Assembly: GCA_033439265.1 (NCBI GenBank)
Contig: JAVTVX010000012.1
Span: 17,742,501 to 17,806,500 of the forward strand
Direction of reading: 5' to 3'
Source of the DNA: Dillenia suffruticosa
Lineage: Eukaryota; Streptophyta; Magnoliopsida; Dilleniales; Dilleniaceae
DNA: 64,000 nt
The position numbers and the translations under genes were made by a program. This document shows positions 23,084-32,706 of this stretch, piece after piece. How positions within the stretch are numbered: position 1 is the stretch's first letter; each line of letters starts with the position of its first letter. The notes beneath the pieces are model-generated. The model was given only the letters and a program-made list of their open reading frames with translations. It made no database searches and was not told the DNA's origin.

Positions 23084-25203
23084 TGTTGACTTAGTAAAGT
23101 TTTGATAATGAAAGAGTGAAAAAAAAAATAATTCAAGAAAATAAGAAAAACAATTAGAAAATTTAAGAGTATACAGTACAAGTCTACCTGGTTAAAAAAC
23201 ATATCGACCTGTGATATTCACAAACATACATCGACCTATGACATTCACACACACACATCGACCCGTTTGATATTTTTGTCGACCTAAGCCAAATGTTTTA
23301 TTAAAACATATGTCTGAATACTTCGAACTATACAAGCACACATCGACATGTAGGCTGTCAGGAGGACAAATTTAGAGTGATATGTCGACTAATTTTAATT
23401 TAAATAGGGATATGTTGATGTATAGAAAAGACTTGTCCACCCGAACCTAAATGTCTTATAACTATAACATTCCAACACATCGACCTAGGTACAAACCATG
23501 TCGACCTAAAACAGCATGAATAGTGACATGTTAACCAATTCATTCATACACATCAACCAATTTAACTTATGAATAGTAACATGTCAACCCATTGGTGCAA
23601 CACATCAACCTGCTAGTTCATAACATATTAACTTGATTTACAATATATCAACCTGAATAGTGCTAGGTCGACCTATTTCATACACTATGTCAACCAATCT
23701 AACCTTTCAACAGGATCACGTCAACCTAAGTAATTAGCACATTAACCTATTAGTTCTTAACTCTGAAATACACACATCGACACTTCAAGATCCTTGTCGA
23801 CCAGGCCAAAAACACATAGACCAATTTACATAGACATGTTAACCAATTCAACCAATGAATAGTAACACGTCAACTTGAGATTGGTATATGTCAACCTGTA
23901 TATATAGGTCTTTATAAAATTCACATCGACATGTCAAAATTGTCGTCAACCTATAGAAAACAAATCGACCAATTTATTCATCCAGGTCCACCAATTTGTA
24001 ATTGCACAGTAGTATGTCGATGTACGGTGAGAGACCTATCGACCTGATCCTTGTTTGCTCATTAAATCATACGTCGACCTATTATCAACTTGTCAATGCA
24101 ACATATGCACATCGACCAATTGACTTCCATACATCGACCAATTTGTTGGCTGAATAGGAACATGTCGATGCATTAAAATGACTTGTCGACCTACTCTTCA
24201 CAAAGTTTGAAACATTATACATCGACATAGCTAAAAACTTGTTGACACATATGAACATATCGACCAATTAAAAATCACATGGTCACCAATTTTGTTTAGC
24301 ACAGTTCCTTGTTGACCTGGAATAGTATCTTGTCGACCTGTTCATATAGAAATACACTAGAAATATTTCAAATTCAGGTCGATGTCTATGTTAAGCTTGT
24401 CAACCTGCGAGTGTTGGAAATTATATCAAAAAAATAATTTTGAACCTAACGGACTCCTTATTTTTTCGATTTCTGAAATGTTTCATTTTCTATCAAAGCT
24501 AACATTTAAATGTAGCGCAAACAAATGCTGATTGGCTTATTTAAAAGAGGCACCAGTAAAATGAATGAAGACTCAATGCGAACGAAGGAACAATAGCAGA
24601 AGCTTTAATGGCAAAAATTAAATATTCAATGTTAGGATGCAACAACCACCATCAACTTTCAACGGATCTATTCAATGTCTTAATAAATACTGAGAAGTGA
24701 AAGATGGAGATGGTTATGACGAGATACAAAAACTTGAATTAAAAACTCTATTAAATACTGCAAAATCTCTATGTACTTTAAAGCCTTCAAATTGTATTGT
24801 CTCGATTAATTTTTCACACTGTCAAATCTGAGAAAAGCAAGCCTCAATTCTTGATATATATTTCATAGTTTAAGTCAAGAGTCAAAGACTAAGGAGTGTG
24901 TGAAACTGACTTAAGTCTAGAGAAGTTAAATTCAGTATAAGTAAGATTAAATTGTGGAGTTTAGACATAACACTATGCAATATTGAACTTGAACTTGTAA
25001 TCAAATTTGTAAACTAAACATTTAGTGTAAAATCTAGGGGAAGACTGGGCGTGAACGTACACCGGATTTGGTGGAACCACTATAAAAATTCTCTATGTCT
25101 TATTATACTTGATTTTCATTTACTACCATATTGTTTTAAATTTTGAAAAGATTTCAAATAGTCAATATTCAACTATTCATCCCTCCCCTCTAGTTGAATA
25201 ACA
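23084..25203 (+). repeat. 5' LTR of Sirevirus
   Basis: 2120 bp. An array of TCGA-core motifs fills 23200-24420, with about 25 intact TCGA words counted by eye. The last ~150 bp hold the conserved GTGAACGTACACCGGATT and TGGAACCACTATAAAAAT blocks seen in all LTRs of this family in the window. No genes. Confidence 0.95.
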
Positions 25204-25219
25204 AGTGGTATCAGAGCGG
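25204..25219 (+). other. Primer-binding site (initiator Met tRNA)
   Basis: AGTGGTATCAGAGCGG lies one base after the LTR end. TGGTATCAGAGC is the standard initiator-tRNA-Met primer site of plant copia elements. Confidence 0.9.
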
Positions 25220-25263
25220 GTATGTTGTCAAGAGGCTTAACAACTTAACACCAAAGATCCAAA

Positions 25264-27015
25264 TGGCAATCAATGGAGACAACGTATCAGTCAAAGTTTG
25301 CTCAACAAACTGTGCACCATTCTTCAATGGAAGCAACTTCAACTATTGGAAGCACCAGATGCGAAACTTCATCGTTGCACAGGACCTAAATGCGTGGGAA
25401 ATTATCAAAGAAGGAGTTGATTTCCCCACCAAAGAAATAGATGGAATACATGTGCTGGTCAAATTGAAAAATATGATTGTGGAACAGAAGAAAGTCTATC
25501 AAGCCAACTGCAAAGCCATCAACTTTCTTCACCTTGCACTAAGTGTCAACGAATACAGTCAAGTTTCATCATACATAACAACAAAAGAAATTTGGGAAAG
25601 ACTCGAAACAACCTATGAAGGGACTAATCAAGTTCGCAAAAGCAAAATCAGATTGTTGAAGCAAGAATATGAAGTCTTCAAGATGAAGGATGGAGAAACT
25701 ATCAGTGAGATGATCACAAGATTCAACAAAATAACAAATGAGTTCAGAATACTTGGAAAATGAATTCCTCAAGAAGATATGGTGGACAAAATTCTGAGAA
25801 GTCTACCAAAGCTTGGGAGCCTAAGGTAACAGCAATTAAGAAATCCAAAAATCTTGAAACTCTGACAATGGATGAGTTTGTGGGATCTTTAATAACCCAT
25901 GAGATGAAACTGAACGTGAAAGAGCATACCCAAGAAGAAAGAGGCAAAGGAGTAGCATTAAAGGCTGACAATGAGGAAAGCACGCCAAGCTCAGAAGAAG
26001 ATGAAGATGAAGAGGATGAAGCTCTTCTGGTAATAAAATTCAGGAAGCTCATGCTGAGGAGGAGGAACAAGAACAAATCCTTCTTCAAAAAGCCAGAAAA
26101 TAAGGAAGAAATCAGACGCTTTAAATGCAAAAAACTGGGGCATATGAAGGCTGACTACCATTCTCTCAAAAAGGATGAAAAGAAATACAAAAAGGACAGA
26201 AGAGTGAAGAAAATGAAAAAGGCACTTGCTGCATGGAGTGATGAAAATTCAACCTCAAGTGATGAAGAGCAAAATGAGGAACAGACAAACGTATGTTTCA
26301 TGGCAAATGAAGAATCTTTTGATAGTGAGGGAAACTCCACACTCTATTCATCATGTTCTGAATCTGAAAATGATTTTTCTATCATTGAATTACGGAGGCC
26401 TTAGTAGAATCACTAAAGGAATTAAAAAGACTAAAAAGGAAAAATAATTTGCTAAGGAAGGAACTGGCTGAAAATGTCAAAATATTAGAAAAATTAAAAA
26501 GTGAAGTAAATGAGCTAAAAAGGAAAAATGCTGAATTAAATCTGTATATTGATGAACTCAAGAAGAAATTGAATGTTGAATGTTCAGAAAAAGACAATGA
26601 CACTCTAGTAAATGAAAATATGATTCTAAAAAAAGAATTGAATAAGCAAAAAGAAAAGAATCAAAGGCAAAACATTATACTAATAAAATTTATTCAAGGA
26701 CAAGAAAAGTTTGATACCATGCTAGGAGTTCAAAGAGCTATATTTGATAAGGCAAGATTGGGATTTAACCCTAACCAAACACAGAAAAAGTTATATAGAT
26801 TTTTTGTGTCAAGCTCTGAAAATGCTAAATTAGAAAGATGTCAGACATTCATGAAGGTAGGGCACAAATCTGAAATCTATAAATTCAAAATAATAGTTTC
26901 AAATAACACTGAGAGACCAAGAGCACCTAATAGACACTGCACTTACTGTAAGAAGAATAGACATTCGATTTATGATTGCTGGTTTCTAAACTCCTCAAGA
27001 ACAACCTCAAAATGA
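25264..27015 (+). pseudogene. Sirevirus gag
   Basis: Three open stretches in shifting frames (to 25763, 25760-26404 and 26449-27015). The first begins 'MAINGDN' and contains 'FNGSNFNYWK' and 'LETTYEGTNQVRKSK', the UBN2-type gag core. The second has 'LTMDEFVGSLITHE' and a zinc knuckle degraded to 'FKCKKLGHMKADY', with two ligand cysteines lost, then an acidic Ser/Glu region. The third is a strong coiled coil (Leu/Lys/Glu heptads, about residues 1-80) and then a second CTYC..H..C knuckle. The long coiled-coil gag is characteristic of Sireviruses. At least two frameshifts inactivate it. Confidence 0.9.
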
Positions 27016-27079
27016 ATCCCCAAAGATAAATTCAAAGCTAACTCTACCGGACCCAAAAAGATATGGGTACTAAGGGAAA

Positions 27080-27340
27080 GTATGTGATTGTTTTTCTCTG
27101 TAGGTGTGCTTAAAATCAAGAGAATCTCTTGGCAAATCTGTATGGTGCATAGATAGTGGATGCTCAAGATACATGACCGGAGATGCATCAAAATTCTCTT
27201 ATTATGAAAGCAAGAAAGGAGGAAAGGTTATTTTTTGAGACAATTCAAAGGGAAAAATCATCAAAATAGGCAATATATGAGGTAAGTCCTCTAAATCTCA
27301 AATCCAAAATTTGTTGCTTGTTTCTTGACTAAAATTTAGC
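27080..27340 (+). pseudogene. Sirevirus protease region
   Basis: Reads 'WCIDSGCSRYMTGD' at about 27145-27180, the copia aspartic protease active-site block (DSG form). It is followed by 'GKIIKIGNI' and 'LLLVS'. Stops at about 27237 and 27279 interrupt the frame. Normally this enzyme matures the polyprotein. Confidence 0.85.
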
Positions 27341-27343
27341 TTA

Positions 27344-28406
27344 TTGATTGTTAGCCAATTGTGTGACAAAGGCTATTCTGTACTATTTGAAGCTGATGCA
27401 TACTCTATTATTGATAAATCTTCTAGATCTATAAATTTTACTGATCATAAAAGAGGAAACATAAATGCAATTAATCTCGATCTATTAGAACCCTCAAATG
27501 AATCATATTTAGTTGCTGTAAATAAGAATTCTTCATGGTTATGGTATAGAATATTAAGATACGCCAGTATGGACATAATTTCAAAACTAGTAAGAAAAGA
27601 TATGGTTAAAGGTTTTCCAAAATTAAAATTTGAAAAAGACAAATTGTGTGATGTATGTATGAAAAGAAAGCAAACAAAATATCTTTTAAATCTAAAAATT
27701 GTGTCAACAGAAAGTCCTTTAGAATTTTTTCATATTGATTTGTTTAGACCTACTAGAACAAAAAGTTTAGGAGAAAATATTATGGGTTTGTAATCATTGA
27801 TGATTACTCTAAATTTACATGGGTTTTGTTTCTTGCTAAAAAAGAAGAAACTAGTGAGCCATTCATAAAATTATGCGAGAAAATTCAAAATGAGAATGGA
27901 ATGCCCATTAAGAGTATTAGAAGTGATCATGGCAAGAAGTTCGAAAACAAAAGTATGGATGACTTCTACAGTCATTATGGGATTGACCATAATTTTTCAG
28001 CCCTTAGGACACCTTAACAAAATGAGGTTGTAGACAGGAAAAATAGAACCCTCCAAAAAATGACTAGGACAATATTTTATGAAATAACTTACGTAAGTTC
28101 TTTTGGGCAGAATCTGTGAACATTGTATGCTATATTTTGAATAGAGCTCAAGTGAGACCAATTATAAAGAAAACACCGTATGAACTTTACAAGAGAAGGA
28201 AACCAAATATAGCATACTTTAATGTGTTTGGATACAAATGTTTTGTCTTAAATAATGGAAAAAAAGTTTTAGAAAAATTTGATACTAAAAGTGATGAAGA
28301 AATTTTCATAGGTTATTTTTTAGCAAGTAAAACTTATAGAGTTTACAATAAAAGGATCATGACAGTGGAGGAGTCAATTTACATAGAATTTGATGAAAAA
28401 AAATGA
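27344..28406 (+). pseudogene. Sirevirus integrase
   Basis: An open part (27344-27793) carries the end of the zinc-binding domain ('CDVCMKRKQTK') and the first catalytic block 'FHIDLF'. The second block 'RSDHGKKFENK' is near 27935. The third reads 'QNEVVDRKNRTLQ' near 28030, so the usual catalytic Glu before RKNR is Asp. A stop lies just upstream of it at about 28015. The C-terminal 'GYKCFVLNNGK' and 'DEEIFIGYFLASKTYRVYNKR' blocks (28116-28406) are well kept. Frameshifts plus the substitution make it inactive. Confidence 0.9.
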
Positions 28407-28690
28407 TTTTAATCAAAAAATGTTGGATGATGAAGAAGTGTTTGAGAAGTTAAATGAGATAAGTTTGTCTAATGAAGCAAACTATCAGAAAGAAGAATCA
28501 AATGAACTCACGGTGCAGGAGGAAAGAAATGAAACATAGCCGGAGCAAGAAATCAAATATCCTTAGATTAGGAAAGATGTAAATTCTGAGAACATAATTG
28601 GGAACATTAGTTCAGGAGTTAGAACCAGATCTGTAATCCAAATCAATGTGAGTATGCAGCTTTTATCTCCCAAGATGAACAAAAAAATGT
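28407..28690 (+). pseudogene. Sirevirus integrase-RT linker
   Basis: Hydrophilic, Glu/Asn-rich reading with several stops joins the integrase end to the RT start. No domain. Confidence 0.5.
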
Positions 28691-28696
28691 GGATGA

Positions 28697-30202
28697 AGTC
28701 TTAGGAGATGAACATTGGATTATGGCAATATAAGATGAGCTAAATCAGTTTAAGAGAAACAAAGTATGAAATCTAGTTCCTAAACCTATGGATTAATCAG
28801 TGATTGGAACCAAATGAGTTTTCAGAAATAAACTTGATGAATTTAGCATAATCACAAAAAAACAAAACAAGATTAGTGGTCAAAGATTACAGTCAAGAGG
28901 AAGGAATTGATTATGATAAAACCTATGCTTTAGTAGCAAGATTAGAAACCATAAGAATGCTGTTTGCCTTCTCTTGTTTTATGAATTTTAAACTTTACCA
29001 AATGGATGTCAAAAGTGCATTTTTGAATGGTTATTTGAATGAGACAGTGTATGTTCAACAATCTCTTGGTTTTGAAGATCCTAAATGCCCAGATGTTTAC
29101 AAATTAACTAAAACCTTGTATAGTCTCAAGCAAACTCCTAAAACTTGGTATGAAAGATTAAACAATTTTTTATAGAAAATGACTCTGAACAAGGAAAAAC
29201 AGACACCACCCTATTTATCAAAAAGGAAGATGATAATTTCTTGATTATACAAATATATATAGATGACATAATTTTTGGAGGAATTAACACAAGAATGTGT
29301 GAAGAATTTGCAACCAAAATGCATGGAGAATTTGAAATAAGTATGATGGGAGAGTTAAATTACTTTCTTGGACTACAAATCAAACAATCAGAAGATGGAA
29401 TCTTTATAAATCAATCAAAATATGCAAATGATTTAATTAAAAGATTTGGGTTCAGTGACTGTAAGGGAAATGCAACATTAATGAGCACAAACATTAAGTT
29501 AGACAAAAATGAAAATGGTAAATCAATTTATCAAAAACTTTACAGAAGCATGATTGGGTCTTTACTCTACCTTACTGCTTCAAGACTTGACATACAATTC
29601 AATATATGTCTTTGTGCTAGATTTCAATCAGATCCTAAAGAATCCCATTTGGTTGCAGTTAAGAGAATCTTCAGATACTTAAAGGAAACAACTCACTTAG
29701 GATTTTGGTATGACAGAAACTCAAGCTTTCAATTGCATGAATTTTGTGATGCTGATTTTGCTGGATGCAAAGTATATAGAAAAAGTACAAGTGGCACTTG
29801 TCAATTCTTTGGAAACATGTTGGTATCATGGTCTTCCAAAAAGTAGAGTAGTGTAGCATTGTCAATGACAGAAGTGAATATGCTTCAGCAGGACAATGCA
29901 CAGTACAAATCCTTTGGTTCAAGCATCAAATAAAAAATTATGGGTTAGATTTTGATTGCATTCCAATCAAATGTGACAACATAAGTGTAATAAATATCAC
30001 AAAAAATCTAGTGCATCACTCATGAACCAAACATATAGAAGTGATGTATCATTTCATTCGTGATCATATTCTAAAGAATGAGATTGTTCTTGAGTGCATT
30101 GACACTTAAAAATAAATTGCTGATATCCTCACCAAACCTTTAGACAAAAATAGATTTTGTGAATTAAAAAGGGATTTGGGAATGATGGAATTAAAGAAAT
30201 AA
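28697..30202 (+). pseudogene. Sirevirus reverse transcriptase and RNase H
   Basis: Begins 'DEHWIMAI' / 'ELNQFKRNKV' near 28700, then 'EEGIDYDKTYALVARLETIRML' and 'YQMDVKSAFLNG' (28876-29175). The active-site box YIDD is intact at about 29260. 29241-29846 runs through 'GELNYFLGLQI' and 'SLLYLTASRLDIQ' to the RNase H block 'HEFCDADFAGC' and 'RKSTSGTCQFFG'. The end reads 'IADILTKPLDKNRF' and finishes near 30202. Stops and frameshifts at about 28730-28870, 29175 and 29847 break it. This enzyme would copy the element RNA into DNA. Confidence 0.93.
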
Positions 30203-30249
30203 ATATGATAGAACAAAAAACAGAATATTAGTTTTCTAAGCAATAGACT

Positions 30250-30560
30250 TCAGGTCGACCTATTTATTGAAATATGTCGACAAATTTAAAAATGTGCAGA
30301 GGCATGTCGACCTGGTGAACGTCAGTATTAAGAACTATGTTGACCTAACCTCGAACCGACACTTAGAACTAAATTCAGGAAATAACACATCGACCCGCCT
30401 TTAATGATGTCGACCTGAGAAGTAACAAGAATGCAGGTCGATGTCTTTATTAGTATGTCGACCCAATCATTCAAAATTACCAAACAGGTCGTTGTGTACT
30501 TGAACTTGTCGATCTAAGATATACCTAATAGAATACCAACAGTCGGCACATCGACCTATC
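30250..30560 (+). repeat. Internal TCGA-motif array upstream of ORF3
   Basis: Between the end of pol and ORF3 is a ~310-bp stretch with the same words as the LTR array: AGGTCGACCTA (30252), ATGTCGAC, ACATCGACCC, AGGTCGATGTC and ACATCGACCTA (30549). It is not an LTR copy, since no LTR termini or neighbouring LTR sequence accompany it. Confidence 0.85.
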
Positions 30561-30676
30561 TAACCCTAATCCCCAAATTTCAAACTTTCCCTCTCTCTTC
30601 CGAAACCCTAATCTCCCAAATTCATAACCTTCCTCAAATCAAGAACCTAATCTACCAAATCTTCATAAGAATCAAA

Positions 30677-31758
30677 TGCAAATGGCTCCTAAGATGAAAA
30701 TGGCCATCAAGAACCCGCGGAATCCTCTAAACGACCTACCAAACCGACGGGAATGGGCACCTCTTCTTCTGCGCAACCCACGAAATCAACACCCCCTCCA
30801 CCGTAAACATTCCCTCAGTTCAGTACCTATGAGTTTCAGATAATTGAACAGAATGAACTATACGATAGGGTGTTTTCGAAAAAGAAAGTGAATCGATTGG
30901 GAGTTCTTGAAAAGAGTTGGTTTCAAATACGAAAAACATTTAATAGAAGTATGCCCTACTTCTCTCTTGAATCCTAACAAGTTTATCCATGTGAAAGATG
31001 TCAAATTATTTTATAACAATTTAGATGTCATTTGTGAGGAACTTACGGATGAAAAGAGAATTACTCTAGATGACCATTTTGTCTCATGCGCATTCAAAAC
31101 CTTTATGAATGGAATGGAATTCAAAGTAACCCCCAGGAAGATTTGCGAAGACAATAATATGTTATCGGTCCCTTATGAAAATTGTGAACCATACATGAAA
31201 TCGAACTATCTGGACAATGCTAGGGTTGTATATGATGATTAGAACCTTATTGTGGTAAACTTTAGTGCTACTGAACTTAGCTTTTATGAAAGAATTCTGC
31301 ATCTGATTGTTAGTCATGTCTTAAGACCTAGAAGAGGAAACTACACCACAATTTCAAAGGAAGATTTCTGGTTGATGACCTGTATTATAAGTGGAAAGAA
31401 CCCTGGTTTGCACTATATCATTCCACACTTCATGATAATAGCACATAAATCTGAAAGCTCCTTGTTACCATACTCGAATATGATCACGGATCTCCTCTCA
31501 AAGAATATGATAGACATTGAAAAAAACACATTTATTGAGTTAAGTGAGAAGAATGCAATCAATGCATCATCAATGTTGAGAGCAAAATGGATGTGCAACA
31601 GTGAAAGAATATGGGTAAGGAAAGAGGAGGAGCAGGAAAGAGACATGTTGAGGAGACTGAGGCTGAGGCTGATGAAGAAACCGAAAATGTTCCAAGAAAG
31701 GAAAGGAGAACTGAGGAAGGTGAATTATCAAGTATTCAACCAATCACTCTTCAAATGA
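30677..31758 (+). pseudogene. Sirevirus third ORF (plant transposon-protein-like domain)
   Basis: After a low-complexity Pro/Lys-rich start near 30677, an open frame runs 30907-31758 with a single in-frame TAG at 31240-31242 and a frameshift near 30895. It reads 'KLFYNNL', 'MNGMEFKVTPRKICE' and 'VPYENCEPY', then 'ELSFYERILHLIVSHVLRPRRGNYTTISKEDFWLM' and 'IPHFMIIA'. This is the pattern of the so-called putative plant transposon protein domain (PF20167-like) found in many plant elements. Sireviruses often carry an extra ORF here that has been called env-like, but no signal peptide or clear membrane span is visible in this one. The C-terminus is Arg/Lys/Glu-rich. Function unknown. Confidence 0.7.
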
Positions 31759-32690
31759 TTTGAGAAAAGTTACAAAATATTAAAAGGCAACAAACCATGA
31801 TTGGTCAAATGTGTTACTTTAACAGAATGGATCTTTCCAACGTATAAAAAAAATTGGATGCTTTAATGAAGGAGAAAGGGAAGTCAAAGAAAGATCCAAA
31901 ACCATCAAAGTCCTTCTAGTCTAGGAGTCTAATATCTTTTTTGTTATTTGACTTGGTTTACAAACCTTTCCAACTCTGATTGTGTTATTTTCTAGTTCTG
32001 TTCAAAGCATTTTCTAGTTCTCTTACTTTTGGTTCTCTTATTACTGTGAAACATGGATTGTACATTGGATGTGTGCTCTTGCTTCTAACATGTGCATGTT
32101 AACTATTGCTTAGCTTATGCATGGTTGAATGAATGTGCTTTGAGTAGATGAAATACTCTGTGTCCAAACTAGTGCTTGAAGTGTTTGCATGTAGTGCTAA
32201 GTAGTGTTGAAGTGTAATCTTAGTTTGTAGATGACAAAAAGGGAGAGAAGAAATGCAAGTGTGCTAGTATGGTGTATGTACTGCAATATATGTGTATGTG
32301 CTCTCTCTGCTGAAATGTGTCATGCTTGCACTGAGTGCTGAAGTGCGTTAATGAGTTAGCTAGGTATATGCACTCTGAATAGAATGAATGGTGTGTTAAA
32401 TATGCTAGGATATTGGATGCTTGTGTGCTGAAGTATATATATATATGTTGCTTGCATGCTAAAGCATATGTGATGTTTACTACCTACTAAATAATAACAT
32501 AAAAAAATGATGTGTGCTGCTCAAAGTATGAAGATGTGCTACTGCATGTACTGTCTGCTATATGAACTAAGCTAGAAACGTGCTAAGTAGGCCGACATGC
32601 CTAAATGAAGATCAACAAGTACAAATGTCTAGAAATTAGGATTTAACTTAACTAAGCATCATAGATTAAACAATAAGAGTTTTGTTATCA
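31759..32690 (+). other. Sirevirus 3' untranslated region
   Basis: Non-coding, with quasi-repetitive TGCTGAAGTG / GCATGTGCT words over 32040-32570. An extra PPT-like copy lies at 32235-32250. No other features. Confidence 0.7.
32235..32250 (+). other. Upstream PPT-like copy
   Basis: CAAAAAGGGAGAGAAG, preceded by GATGA, resembles the functional tract at 32692-32706. Multiplied polypurine-tract copies upstream of the 3' LTR are a reported Sirevirus feature. Confidence 0.6.
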
Positions 32691-32691
32691 T

Positions 32692-32706
32692 AAAAAAGGG
32701 GGAGAA
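32692..32706 (+). other. Polypurine tract
   Basis: AAAAAAGGGGGAGAA lies immediately before the 3' LTR start at 32707. Confidence 0.9.

Noticed and set aside
24085-24267. Minus-strand ORF in the Sirevirus 5' LTR, with a similar one at 33681-33863
   Set aside because: Its recurrence in the 3' LTR reflects LTR identity, and the frame reads through the motif array. No evidence of a gene.
23200-24420. Possible CRISPR-like array
   Set aside because: The repeated words are only 8-11 bp, degenerate, in both orientations and irregularly spaced inside an LTR of a plant retrotransposon, so this is not a repeat-spacer array.
25204-25219. tRNA-like match
   Set aside because: It is the primer-binding complement of the initiator tRNA, not a tRNA gene. 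No tRNA or rRNA gene was seen in the window.
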